The notes under the pieces: model-generated
Databases searched by the model: none
Seen by the model: the letters and a program-made list of their open reading frames with translations, nothing else
What the model was told of the DNA's origin: nothing
In this document: in pieces, positions 1 to 17,067 of the stretch
How the letters are laid out: each line of letters starts with the position of its first letter
Position numbering within the stretch: position 1 is the first letter of the stretch
DNA from: Halisarca cf. caerulea
Taxonomy: Eukaryota > Porifera > Demospongiae > Chondrillida > Halisarcidae
Length of the DNA stretch: 42,500 bases
Reading direction: 5' to 3'
NCBI GenBank assembly: GCA_963170055.1
Contig: CAUJGJ010000040.1
Span: 2,855,301 to 2,897,800, forward strand
Made by a program: the position numbers and the translations under genes

Positions 1-2940
1 TTGAGTAAAAATCAACTTGCTGTGAGACAGCTAACACCAATTATGACAATTCATTCCCTGTTTGGTATGGGGCAATTCAACTTAGCAATGTCTACAGAAT
101 GTTCAGGGAGAAACACACAATAGCAACTTGAAGACAATGCTTAATAGTAGTAAACTCTTAGAGCTGTATACTCACGTCCACCAAGTTCCATCAGGGGTAT
201 GAAATTCATGAACGATTGGGAGTGGTAGCATGGAGGAGATTGCTTCACCACTACTTCATTGCCAATTACTTGTAGCTTAACAATGCTATACTGTAGGGCA
301 AGAGTGGATACCATGTTCAGGAATCATAAAGAAGATTCAATATCATATTACCATATTTGTAAAAACTTTGATTGTATTATGAACACACACACAAAGTCAT
401 TCAATTTGCTATCAATCACATTACAATTCAATGTCATCATTCGTGATTGCCAACTGTTAAAAATCAATTATCTCTTTTACCTTTCAATGATGATTGATTG
501 GACATTTATAAAATATTGTGTTTAACCATTGGAACAAGGTAGAGTTGTTTGCTGCACAGGCACAGGCACACAGGGGGTTGAGTATACGTACGGTATAGAA
601 CAAAAAAAAGTTAACATGAAGAGTTTTTATTACGTTTATCTCACGCCATGATCACAGAGCTGATACGCGGTGATTACGGAGCTGGTACGCCGTGATCACG
701 AAAATTCGTGTCGTGATCACAGGAGCTCAGGAGCATGATCCCGTTGCTCTACACCACAAGAAACTGCACTGAAGGCGATTAAACCTTACTTTGATGTCGA
801 TGTGAATCCACACGATACGAAAATGATACAAGGACAATGGCACACTGCACCGTTTCTTCAGAGTACAGCGTCAATTTGAAGCGAAAAAATCCAGAAACAG
901 TAATTTAACAATATGAACGAGTATTAAGTAGTACTCTTCTCGAACGTGTGTGCCCTACAGTTAGGAGCATCATTCTGCAGATCATGTAGAACAGCATGAA
1001 GCGAGCAGCCATGTTATTTTCAGTATATTTCCAGATATTATTTGCGCACTAGTCTAACCATTTCCAGGAGAGCGTAATCTGGCGTATAGATTATTTCCTT
1101 GCTTCGCAGCAGGTAAAATGTGCCTGCTTGTTTACATTGAAGGCGATGTCAATCCCTTTGAATAGCAACTATTGATTCATTGTTTAATATGATCAGATGA
1201 TCGAGTGCAACATTTCTCTGTCCAACTCGATAAAGACAAAGACGATGTGACATCCACGTTTGGCTAGAGTAGAAGTCCTAAAGCTAGAAAACGTCATTGG
1301 TAAGATTACCTGTAGCGTGATAATGCCTCTTAGCGTAATATTGTTTTCTTCTAAAGTGCAATCACGTATCTATCACGGCGTGATCACTGAGCTCCTACGT
1401 CATGATCACGGAGCTCGTATGTCGTATTACGAAGCTCCTACGTCGTGATTACTTTACTTCACGTAAACTTTTTTTCGTTCTATAGCGTACATAAGGCTAT
1501 GCAGGCTCTGGGATAGACATGCATACGGTACTTTTCACAAAAAAAACTGAACAACGAACAGAGGTTAATCTGTGTATGTATGGTGACCAACAGGGCTTCG
1601 ACTGCTGTACGTACGAGTTTTGTTTCTGCTTACGCCGCTAAAAATAGGAACAAACACGAATGTGGGCAAGATGCAATGTGCGAATTATAGGCAGCAAAAT
1701 GAGCTTGTCCATATGTTTCAATACCACTTCTGTCTCCATTCTGCCTGCTACTCCCCCTTCGCATCTTTCTACCGAAACGCCGTCATTGAAGGTTTTGACA
1801 CAACTTGTTTTTTCTCTGTCTGACGCTTTTGCAATTGGCTTGTGGCTTTCACCTTTGAATCTTGAAACGAAATCCACTACGCTACATTCCTAAAATAAGC
1901 CATTCTTGATAGGAGAACTGATTCCAACGAACCCAATGTTATTGCACAACTAATGACGTAATGTTTATTGGCCTATCGTTCGACAGGGTACGCCTGGTAA
2001 GTGCATGGTATACTTCTTTGGATTGACCGCCCGTTTGACTGCCATTCGATGTCACTTATTAATGAAAAGTACTGTAGGTCGAGACTGGCATAGTCCTAAA
2101 TCCCACTGCTACAAAGTGGGATACAAGAATTCACACACTGTACCAAGTCCAACCACCTCTGCCTAGCTCTATGCATACAGCACCTTGAATGGATGCCTAG
2201 CCCTATGCCCGTCTAGCCCCATGTACACCTAACTGCCACATGATATACGCATGCTCATACCTTCTCAGAATCCAAACAGAACCCCCAAATGGTCTGCAGA
2301 GTGCATGCCTTCTTTGCACACTGCACCAGCATTGCCAGCACTACTTCAGCAAGTCCTTCCTCCTCTGACCTGTATCCTTCTCCCTAAGTGTACAGTAGAC
2401 ATGCGTACCACTGGGATATAAGCCTGAAAACATGCAAAATGTCACAACATATACCGTTATATACTGGGATACAGCATGAATAAATGTAACTGTCATAACA
2501 CATTCCATCCATTTTTGTGTGGGAACAAATATATTTCACGTATTCACTGATGGTCATCCACAAAATTTGAAAAAAAACAAAAAATCAACAGGGAACTAAG
2601 TTTTACCCCAGTGAAAAGTAAAGTGAACGTGAAAATGGTAGAATATGCTAGTAATCATTAAAATATGCACAGAAATGAACACCACTGCGCTGACCTTTCC
2701 AATAAGCAGTTGAGTGCCATCCCTAACATCCCATAAAGCCACATCAGTAACTCCCCAGATTTTTCTAGTACACTCCCCAGGCTTCCAAGAAAAAAATTCA
2801 GGTATGTTGAATATGTATGCACATACGTATTCACATACATACATATACCATCTGAATATAACGTACTTACATGCACACATATATCATCAGAATTTAACGT
2901 ACTTACATACATGCATACATATATCATCAGAATATAAATA
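1..2940 (+). repeat. Segmental duplication copy A, first block
   Basis: This block matches 36956-39807 in the same orientation with scattered substitutions and small indels. Identity is clearly high by eye but was not computed. It holds a MITE-like element (588-1490) and TACATACA-rich DNA near 2800-2950. No complete gene was recognised. A minus-strand reading frame at 1877-1638 is open in this copy but frameshifted at a C-run in copy B. The block breaks off near 2940; copy B jumps from there to the equivalent of 5588. Confidence 0.9.
588..1490. mobile_element. MITE-like element with imperfect TIRs (copy A)
   Basis: The ends form an imperfect inverted repeat of about 34 bp: GTACGGTATAGAAC followed by an A-run and GTTAACATGAAG on the left, and the reverse complement of GTACGCTATAGAAC, an A-run and GTTTACGTGAAG on the right. 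Just inside both ends are degenerate repeats built on TGATCACGGAGCTC (about 650-730 and 1370-1450), mirrored in orientation. No transposase is seen, so it would be non-autonomous. No clear target duplication was found. The paralogous copy is at 37550-38435. Confidence 0.5.
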
Positions 2941-3028
2941 CACATCTACATAGATACATTACATACTACTTGGAGCATGATTTGTACTTAACAGATCTTC
3001 AATATTCTAGACTAAGTATCAAATTTAC

Positions 3029-3625
3029 AAAAGAAGACATGTTGGACCGACATGCCTTAAGATATCTGGGGAGAACACTGACACTAATGGTACAGAATGA
3101 CAGGATTCTTGTAACGAGTCATCATCCATGAATTGTACACTGACTTTCTTTAGTAAAGGACGCGTAAAGTCTGCACCATCAACTCTTAGTGCTAAAGGAT
3201 TGCGGTAGGACCTGTTCGTCGATATGTGCACATCAAAACTGTTTGCACGGGCGAAGAAAGACATAAAAGTGATACATAAGCCAATCTGTAATCACTCATG
3301 CAAAACTTAAACTCACAATTTTTCATACATGAACCACTTGGGCAACAAGGAAGTCATAGTTAGGGCTTGCATGAATTCTTTCACTTTCTGATTGCAATAA
3401 TAAAAATCTGAATACTCAATTTTCCGGTACACTCGAAGAAAACCATAGTATAAAAGTAGATAACATTCCATGAGGGTTGGATCTTCTGAAATCCCCTTTG
3501 CATCCAGAATGGCAGAGTAAAACTTCTGTGATATGCAGAACCAAACAAATGAAGGATATACGAAAAATATAGTAACAGGGCTCCATGTATGTTGACAATG
3601 GTGAGTGGTGGTTATGTGTGCGGGT

Positions 3626-3676
<51 letters not shown>

Positions 3677-6362
3677 TGCACTAGAGGGGGTGGGATTGCT
3701 ATGTAACAATGTAGCATGGGAGCTGAATCTGTACATGGAGGAACTCCAAAATGCGGACTCACATTGAATGGCATGACAGTTTGTCCAACTAATCCATCTT
3801 GAAATGTCATTGCACAATTCTTGAAGTCTGGATCACCGAAGTCTACCAGCTCCTCACAAACTCCTTCCCATCTAACAAAAGACAAATGCAATGCATGTAA
3901 ATGGCGACTTGCAATGAAAACTGATTATCCCACTATCAAGTCGGTAAACAACAAACTATATCAAAGCTTCTTTTACAGCATACACCTTACCCATAGCAGT
4001 AAGCATGTACAACATCTGCATCCTAGTGAAGCATTCAGGATTACATTAGGTTGGTCCACTCTAGAGAGGTGGAGAGCTATAAACCCATTATTGCGGGAAT
4101 GCGGGCTTGCGAAAATCACGTTATTGTGGACTAGCCAATCTTAGGGAAATTAGTTTAAATTTTATTTACAGGCTACATACGGTGATAGGGGCAGCACATG
4201 CTGGAAATTTGAGGTCTATGGTGCACATTACAACAAAGTTATAACTAATAGTAAAAAGTAGGAAAAAACAAAAAAACGGAATTATACAAAGTTTTATAAT
4301 GAATTGTTTTTTTTAAACGATGAATTGCAAACGCTTTCTTATTGCATTAGCTCCAACTGTTCTTGTTTTGTGCCCTCTATATAGAGTGATCCTTTAAAAC
4401 ATGTCAAAAATAAAGAAATATAATCGTTTGTTAGAATTCACACCAAAGATTCTTTGCTCGCTTTCTTCAAGCTTTAGTGCTATTTCTTCAGGTGCTACTG
4501 AGCAAACCCCACAATTCTGGCCTTTTCTCTAGTCTGAAGTGAATAGCGCCAAATTTGGAATGTTTTATGAATGGAAAGTAAGCAGTTCTGAGCCAAGTCA
4601 TGGAAACATATATACGCTTAAGTTTTAACCTATTCCAAGTCTGCATGTGTAAATATCTTAGTTACGTACGTACGTATGTATTCATTTGGGCCTCATTTCA
4701 GCTTGGCTAGCTTTAAAAGTGTTTGTGGAAGTTGGTGACTATTTTAGGCAGTCAGCCGCTTTCATGAGGTGACTGACACAGGTTCCACTGCACATCACAA
4801 AACAGCGCTATAGAATTACGCACCAACGCAATAACAATACACTACGTGAAGCTTCTTGTGACATGTATTGCAGAGCTAGAAATAGCAGTATGCCATCTGC
4901 CATTTTCCGAGCAGAACGTGAATACGGCTAACCAAAATTGAGTTGGGTCAGCCATTTGGCTGACTACTAAACTGAGAGCTGAGTCTCTCAGTTTCTCTGA
5001 GAGAGCTGAGTCTCTCAGTTTCTCTGAGAGAGCTGAGTCTCTCTCTGAGTGATATTGGCTATTACAATTGAGTGTCAATTTGTAGTGCCAATCTCAAGCC
5101 CCAGTACTAAAGATTCCTTTGTATTAGGTGTGTACACATGTATTTACATATAGGTACATAATGACAGTTAGAAATGGCTGACCAATCTTCAATATGTCCT
5201 ACCAATATTACTACTGGGTCAGCCGATTGTCCTAGCAAAGGTCATATGCTATTTCTACCAATGGTATTGTATAAGAAAGTTGATACTCATGCTTCACAAA
5301 CAATTATTGTAACTTGGCCAATATAGTTTTGCCATCTGCTCGCGTCGTGAGCTGCCATCTTTGGCCTCATTGTTAACTTTTGACAAGCGTGCCGATCCCT
5401 TCTCTACCTGTATCGTGGAGTCTATCCTAGTCAATATAGGGTAACTTGGAACGACCTGAGTAAAAGCAGTGTCTACAGAAAGCTACAATTACAGGTACAA
5501 TTTTGGATCAGTAATGTCTCCGTGAATTGAGCATTTAGCAGTGGCAGCAAAAGACACAGGCCCTGTTCCTAGTTACCCCAGTTTACCTTAAGTGTACATT
5601 CTAAATTAACCGGCAGCGAAGGCTTTCTGCTTGAAAGGTCTGACGTTCCCGGTGAATGTAATCGTACTTTCTTTCCTTTCATAATAACATAATGATACCT
5701 TCATAGGTGCAGGCATGTTGTAGGGTCTATGGTGCAGGCATGTTGTAGGGTCTATGGTGCAGGCATGTTGTAGGGTCTATGGTGCAGGCATGTTGTAGGG
5801 TCTTTGGTGCAGGCATGTTGTAGGGTCTATGGTGCAGGCATGTTGTAGGGTCTATGGTGCAGGCATGTTGTAGGGTCTATGGTGCAGGCATGTTGTAGGG
5901 TCTATGGGGCAGGCATGTTGTAGGGTCTATGGTGCAGGCATGTTGTAGGGTCTATGGTGCAGGCATGTTGTAGGGTCTATGGTGCAGGCACGTTGGAGGG
6001 TCTATGGGGCAGGCATGTTGTAGGGTCTTTGGTGCAATACATACTCGCGATCATTCTTAAAAGCATTCGACTCACCTTACTGCGTACCGATCTTTATCTG
6101 ACCAAATCGTATGGAAACATTCAAGAAGACGTTGTGGCGTCTTAGCAGCAGCTCCGAACGCGTCGAATGCACAAGTGTCCACGTTGAGTCCAGGAATTAC
6201 CTCAAGCGAATAAAACAATTGTCCAGGCTCAGGAATACCCGTGCTAAAAGGAATCCGTTTCACAGAGAAGGGCAGTGCTCTTGCCACGCTAATCTTTGCT
6301 CTGATGGCGCGCCGTAATACGTGAAAAATGCCCATGCCGCGGTCAATATCCTTGCCTCCTGG
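3029..6362 (-). CDS. Unrecognised multi-exon gene, copy A (partial model)
   Basis: Four minus-strand exons join in compatible phase: 6362-6076, 3871-3763, 3525-3317 and 3238-3029. Introns use GTGAGT donors at three places. The first exon includes MGIFHVLRRAIRAK and GLNVDTCAFDAFGAAAKTP. The next begins with WEGVCEELVDFGDPDF, the next with FYSAILDAKGISEDP, and the last contains FDVHISTNRSYRNPLALR. A stop follows at 3027-3025 unless the GTAAAT at 3028 is a donor to a further exon, possibly the one at about 2840-2700 encoding WKPGECTRKIWGVTDVALW. A possible upstream exon is at 18393-18319. The 25-bp minisatellite lies in the first intron listed. I do not recognise the family and see no transmembrane segment or known motif. 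Exon joining rests on splice consensus and phase only. Confidence 0.5.
3627..3676. repeat. (GT)n microsatellite
   Basis: A tract of about 50 bp of GT/GC dinucleotides. It lies in the intron between minus-strand exons 3871-3763 and 3525-3317 of the unrecognised gene. Confidence 0.9.
4972..5048. repeat. 27-bp tandem repeat, about 2.8 copies
   Basis: The unit contains AGCTGAGTCTCTCAG and recurs at 4977, 5004 and 5031. Each unit is partly palindromic (GAGA...TCTC). On the minus strand it is open and would read as a 9-residue repeat, but nothing else supports coding. The flanks 3900-4970 and 5050-5438 contain no gene that I can support. Confidence 0.8.
5439..5579. mobile_element. Short MITE-like element
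   Basis: The ends are imperfect inverted repeats: GGGTAACTTGGAAC at the left and GTTCCTAGTTACCCC at the right. The length is about 141 bp. No coding sequence is present and no target duplication was confirmed. Confidence 0.35.
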
Positions 6363-6564
6363 CTAACGCACAGCTTCCTTGACAGAACGTGCAGGTGACG
6401 GGTAGGTTGCTATGGTATCTCCATGGATACTGAAAACAATAATTAGATTCATTTCTCATAATACAGCATGGAAACAAAAGAAAAAGAAAAAAAGGCATTT
6501 ATAATTGATTTAAAACGCAGGAAACATAGGATAAATAGACAAGCACATGCTGCTACATATATGT
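5588..6564 (+). repeat. Segmental duplication copy A, second block
   Basis: This block matches 39808-41205, apart from a longer minisatellite in copy B. It contains the 25-bp minisatellite and the exon at 6362-6076. It ends at the 5' junction of the LINE, where copy B continues directly into sequence equivalent to 18230. Confidence 0.9.
5706..6035. repeat. 25-bp minisatellite, about 13 copies
   Basis: The unit contains GGTGCAGGCATGTTG followed by TAGGGTCTAT, with few variants. It lies in an intron of the minus-strand unrecognised gene. The paralogous array at 39948-40686 has about 30 units, so this is a VNTR. Open frames across it are by-products of a repeat whose length is not a multiple of three. 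Confidence 0.95.
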
Positions 6565-6579
6565 AGCAGCATGTGCTTG
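6540..6579. repeat. 40-bp perfect palindrome at the LINE 5' junction
   Basis: The sequence is its own reverse complement over 40 bases, centred on CATATATG. The left arm is target DNA also present, imperfectly, in copy B. The right arm (AGCAGCATGTGCTT) has no counterpart in copy B and immediately precedes the LINE reverse-transcriptase sequence. It therefore looks like a templated inverted filler made at insertion. Confidence 0.85.
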
Positions 6580-6715
6580 CTTGGGCCCTCTCCTTTTCCT
6601 TATTTACATAAATGACTTACCAGATGTAATTCAGTATTCTGAAGTACACCTATTTGCGGATGATACTAAACTAATACTTGATGTGCTTGACTTCTGTCCC
6701 CGAATGTTACAAGAA
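6565..6715 (+). mobile_element. LINE (non-LTR retrotransposon), left part
   Basis: This is the 5'-truncated start of a LINE, split by the nested DNA transposon. In frame it encodes LGPLLFLIYINDLP and then FADDTK, the reverse-transcriptase catalytic box in its F-A-D-D form. The frame continues at 17068 once the transposon and one GATTTA copy are removed. Upstream domains (endonuclease, early RT) are absent, as expected for 5' truncation. Confidence 0.9.
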
Positions 6716-6721
6716 GATTTA
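6716..6721. repeat. Target site duplication, left copy (GATTTA)
   Basis: The six bases next to the left TIR are identical to 17062-17067 next to the right TIR. The uninterrupted LINE would carry a single GATTTA followed by CAAGCC. This defines the insertion precisely. Confidence 0.95.
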
Positions 6722-6783
6722 TATGGAGCATAATTTGTGCCAAAATTCCGATCACAATCGGTGGCGGTCATGTAGGCTGTTAA

Positions 6784-7017
6784 AGCGATCGATCGAGTGG
6801 TCGATCCACTCGATCGATAGAGTGGACCGATCGACTCGATCGATAGAGTGGACCGATCGACTCGATCGATAGAGTTGATAGAGTTGACCGATCGACTCGA
6901 TCGATAGAGTTGACCGATCGACTCGATCGATAGAGTTGACCGATCGACTTGATCGATCGACTCGATCGATAGAGTTGACCGATCGACTTGATCGATCGAC
7001 TCGATCGATAGGGTTGA
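6784..7017. repeat. Subterminal array 1, about 26-bp units (left)
   Basis: There are roughly eight degenerate units built on GATCGATAGAGTKGACCGATCGACTC. Each unit carries the palindromes ATCGAT and CGATCG. The array is much richer in GATC and CpG than the AT-rich surroundings. The mirrored right-hand array has about four units. Peptides reading SIDRVDRS in several frames are by-products. A role as transposase binding sites is inferred from subterminal repeats in other DDE transposons. Confidence 0.9.
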
Positions 7018-7038
7018 CTATGGTGGCCCAGAAGGACA

Positions 7039-7165
7039 ACGAGCCGATGTCCGGGCCGATGCACGAGCCGATGTTGCACGAGCCGATGTCCGGGCCGATG
7101 CACGAGCCGATGTTGCACGAGCCGATGCACGAGCCGATGTCCGGGCCGATCTACGAGCCGACGTA
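7039..7165. repeat. Subterminal array 2, CGAGCCGATG repeats (left)
   Basis: Short GC-rich units of the form CGAGCCGATGTCCGGGC and CGAGCCGATGCACG or CGAGCCGATGTTGCACG alternate across the array. The same motifs occur in reverse complement at 16757-16884. No protein is supported. Confidence 0.9.
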
Positions 7166-7243
7166 TGAAAGGGCCTAATCATGAGACCGAATCTATGAAT
7201 ATTAATAAATGTGCCGCCTTTAACGCGCGCCTCTCGGGTAGAC

Positions 7244-13536
<6,293 letters not shown>

Positions 13537-14004
13537 CCATCTGCGAAAGTCTTTTTCAGCTATAGCTATGTACACTAATTTTATGTTGTTAGTATATGCG
13601 GCAATAATTCCTGTAGACTATATGCACTCATTCTGGCTGTTTTATGATGTTACACTTCCATGTATACATTGTGTTCACATCCACTTTCTCTGCTACTATT
13701 ATACTTTAATTATCTATAGGTACATAATATAGGCAGTAGTCTTTTCTTGCAGTGCTTTTAACCCACAATGTATTCAATGATTACCAAAGATTTCAAATTC
13801 TGATCCAATGACACTATAATTATGATTTTTGTAAATCAATCTTTTACTCCCATGCATGACACTTTCTTTATAAAATTTTGTTACTGTAACAGTTATTCTT
13901 TACTATTTCAGTGCATTAATTTGTCCTTACTATCATATATAATTATGTAATGAAGTTACTGTTTTGATAGCATGCAATCATGATAATATAGATAATATTG
14001 AAGA

Positions 14005-14010
14005 AATAAA
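14005..14010 (+). promoter_or_regulatory. Candidate polyadenylation signal, kinase gene
   Basis: AATAAA lies about 470 bp after the kinase stop and is followed by AT-rich sequence. It would end the kinase transcript roughly 50-100 bp before the transposase stop on the other strand. Confidence 0.45.
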
Positions 14011-14079
14011 TTTAATTAAAAAGAACAATGAGTGTTTATATAGCAACCGTGCATATATTAAGCATGGATGAAAAAAGTA

Positions 14080-14085
14080 TTTAAT
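14080..14085 (-). promoter_or_regulatory. Candidate polyadenylation signal, transposase gene
   Basis: On the minus strand this reads ATTAAA, a common variant signal, 39 bp after the transposase stop. With the kinase signal at 14005, the convergent transcripts would end almost back to back. Confidence 0.35.
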
Positions 14086-14123
14086 TTACACCAAAATGAT
14101 TATATTATTGTAAACTCAATAAT

Positions 14124-16476
14124 TCATGCAAAGTACTGTATAAGGGACTTGAAAATATATTCAATGTTGTCAGCAGTGAAGTCCTCTTGGGTAATGCCAA
14201 GTATCATGTTGATGTAGGCATCTGCTGAATGCTTGAAGTAAGAAGGATAAAATTGACCTGGTTTCATGCTGACGTGATAGATGTGCTTCCATAATTCAAC
14301 ATCCACAGCCTGTGCCTGGTCAACAGCTCCTGTGTATGCAGTTATATGTATGTCATTTTCACTGCATGATTGAATACTCTTATATCACTATAATAATTAA
14401 ACTACAATTAATATATACCTAATATATATAGCATCACTGCATGCACTATTTATATAATTATTATACCATACCATATAATTCAGGAGAATCGTGAAGATCT
14501 TCTGGTCTTCCAGAAGGAATTACAGCATTTTTGTTCTTCCTGATTCTGTGTGTGTTCCATGCATGCTTGAATTCACTCAATTCCTTCTTCAGCACAGGTA
14601 CAAAAGTGTATGCTAAGCAATATCTGAAAAATAATAAGTGAATTACACAATACCCCCAAATTTTGGCATAAAAATTGAATCAGATTCCGAAGTTAACTTC
14701 ACCTATGCTGCAAATTGTCCTTATCAAATTCACCATTATGTACAAGATTCTATATAATAGTCATGCAAAAGGAAAATTTAAAGTGAAATGGTCCACAATA
14801 AGTATAGTGTTGATCTATCCTATACATGCATTAATGTAACATGCCATATACCTTGCATTTGTCAATCCACCAAGATGTTGTAAATCGCCTCAATACTGAC
14901 CACCAAGCTTCTATCCGCTGCAGACCGGTGATAATAAAAGTTATGAATTTCATATATACTTAGTCCTTGCATTGATTTAAAGCCAATAAGCTTACTATGT
15001 TTCTAGTTGAAGGTCCATACAAAAAACTCTGACTAGCATGGTCATTATTCGATTTCAATGAAAATGCAACTTGTGCTACTGCCACATCCCCATTTTCGGT
15101 CCCACAGTCTGCTCTGCAAATACTAGGGCAACCTACAAGACATGCAGTGAAGTATAATAATGCATTGATTTACAATGGCACAGGTATAATATTATAATTA
15201 TACAGTGCTAAATTATATATAATTTATAATTTAAAATGAATACTTTTTTAAATATTATTAAAGATAGCAGATTGAATTCAGATCACCTCCTTCTTCTACA
15301 ACAGCATTCAAATAATACTGCAGAATAACTTTGGGGTTATGGTTTGAAGGCGCTACTTCAAGCCACAAAATCTTTCGAGAGAATCTACATAATAGAGATG
15401 AGGTATACTGACTTATCTGTGCTACATAATATATGCATTGTTTATGATAAATAATCACAGTGTACCCATCTATACACCCATGAATGGCCATTCCAAAAGG
15501 ACTAAGTTTATCATATCCATCCATATGCCAGACATGGTTCGGTCCCTATATAGATAAAAGGCTTATTGATATGAGACAGCCAGGCATGCAATATATAATA
15601 ATGTTTCGAAATTATTAAGTATTATTAACAATTTAATGGAAACAGATTAAAAACCTGAATACGAATGATCATACACACCACTTACTTTGCAATGATATAT
15701 TCTGCGCTTGAGTTTCTTTGCAGCTCTCCTTTTCACCCCATCTGGGTCTACTTCTCTCAAAATGCGCATTACTTCATTTCTAATTTTTTTTGCCAATGGT
15801 TACATGATAATTAAGTATATTATATACATTTTATGATTCCACCATTGTATATATTTTATATGCATAATATAATATATAATGCATAATACATAATACCTTG
15901 TAACATGTAGATTGTATTTTGATTTTAGCAGATGCCACATTGCTCGGTATCCTTGTAGCTTCCTGGATGTAGCCATAAGACTCTATAGTACATGTACCAT
16001 GCATGCAAAATTATATATTAAATTAGTATGTAAGTTTTCATTCAATTCTAAGACTCGATCATAAGAAGAATTTGTAAAAACACTCAATATAAGAATAGGA
16101 CGGTCATTCTAAGAGGCTGTTTTGTAAGGAAGTAACTTGCATGTGCACTTTACCATTATTATCTGCCTGGCCGTCATCTTGTCTTTATTGCCACCAATGC
16201 CTTTACGCTTTAGCCCAAGTTTACGCAACTCCAGTTTTAGCCATGACACACTGTATTGGTTAGCAGAATCATTTGATATCAATATCACAACATACAATTA
16301 ATAGTTAAGGCCAAAAAATCTGATGCAACAATCACACTGACTGTGCAGTATGCTCGCCTGTACCTTCTTCTCAAGCCAATTTTCGACTGCAAAGCTCTCA
16401 GTATCTCCAAATTCGACCGACTAGTATGAAAGCAATCCTTAATAATCTCTGAAGGGATTATAAAGTAAACGGTCAT
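14124..16476 (-). CDS. DDE integrase-like transposase, 11 exons
   Basis: Minus-strand exons are 16476-16364, 16250-16154, 15982-15897, 15779-15686, 15545-15466, 15384-15287, 15132-14996, 14917-14852, 14749-14703, 14623-14472 and 14329-14124. All joins keep frame with GT-AG borders, giving 391 aa. The N-terminal part (about 1-60) has helix-turn-helix character with [15 protein letters not shown] and [17 protein letters not shown] follow, the usual spacer before the catalytic core. The core begins [13 protein letters not shown] (D139), continues with [25 protein letters not shown] (D198) and RIEAWW (E238), a plausible DDE triad with spacings 58 and 39. It should bind the TIRs and catalyse cut-and-paste transposition in the nucleus. 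The start is the first in-frame ATG of the first exon. No disabling change is seen. The gene is probably driven from the right TIR about 280 bp upstream. Confidence 0.9.
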
Positions 16477-16756
16477 GTTGATTCAACGGATCAAACTAGC
16501 GTTAAATAATGCATTGCCAAGTAATACTAGTTATTTAAATTTAAGGTTTAATTAGCAAGTAATTTAAAGATCAGTCTATAGCAAAATATTTTCAACTTGG
16601 ATCACTTGGCAGGGAATTATATTATTTTGCTGGAATAGACTGAGATCGTACTACCTTTGAAGCTCTCTTGATCTTTAGCAGACGACATCTTTAATATTCA
16701 CTAAGAATTCTGTCGAAAGGCTCGATCGGCGGACAAACCCCCTGTATTCCAATATT

Positions 16757-17061
16757 TACATCGGTTCGTACATCGGCTCGTGCATGGGCCCGGACATCGG
16801 CTCGTGCAACATCGGCTCGTGCATCGGCCCGGACATCGGCTCGTGCAACATCGGCTCGTGCATCGGCCCGGACATCGGCTCGTTGTCCTTCTGGGCCACC
16901 ATAGTCCACTCTATCGATCGAGTCGATCGGTCCACTCTATCGATCGAGTGGATCGGTCCACTCTATCGATCGAGTGGATCGACCACTCTATCGATCGCTT
17001 TAACAGCCTACATGACCGCCACCGATTGTGATCGGAATTTTGGCACAAATTATGCTCCATA
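16757..17061 (-). repeat. Right terminal inverted repeat
   Basis: This is the reverse complement of the left TIR. The outer 72 bp are identical. Array 1 (16908-17001) has about four units and array 2 (16757-16884) retains the CGAGCCGATG motif. The linker containing ACTATGGTGGCCCAGAAGG is conserved. Its inner edge lies about 280 bp upstream of the transposase ATG. Confidence 0.93.
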
Positions 17062-17067
17062 GATTTA
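17062..17067. repeat. Target site duplication, right copy (GATTTA)
   Basis: Identical to 6716-6721. The LINE frame resumes after this hexamer with CAAGCC. Confidence 0.95.

Larger units (their letters stand above)
6722..7165 (+). repeat. Left terminal inverted repeat
   Basis: The order outward-in is a 72-bp unique terminus identical to the right end, array 1 (6784-7017), a short conserved linker containing ACTATGGTGGCCCAGAAGG, and array 2 (7039-7165). The left TIR is longer than the right mainly because array 1 has more units. The kinase ATG lies only about 79 bp inside its inner edge, so this TIR probably contains the kinase promoter. Confidence 0.93.

Noticed and set aside
1260..1448. 62-residue frame conserved at 38206-38394
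   Set aside because: Conservation is explained by the recent duplication; it lies in a MITE-like element and starts from a non-ATG codon.
5706..6035. CRISPR-like regular repeats
   Set aside because: The units are contiguous without spacers and the setting is eukaryotic.
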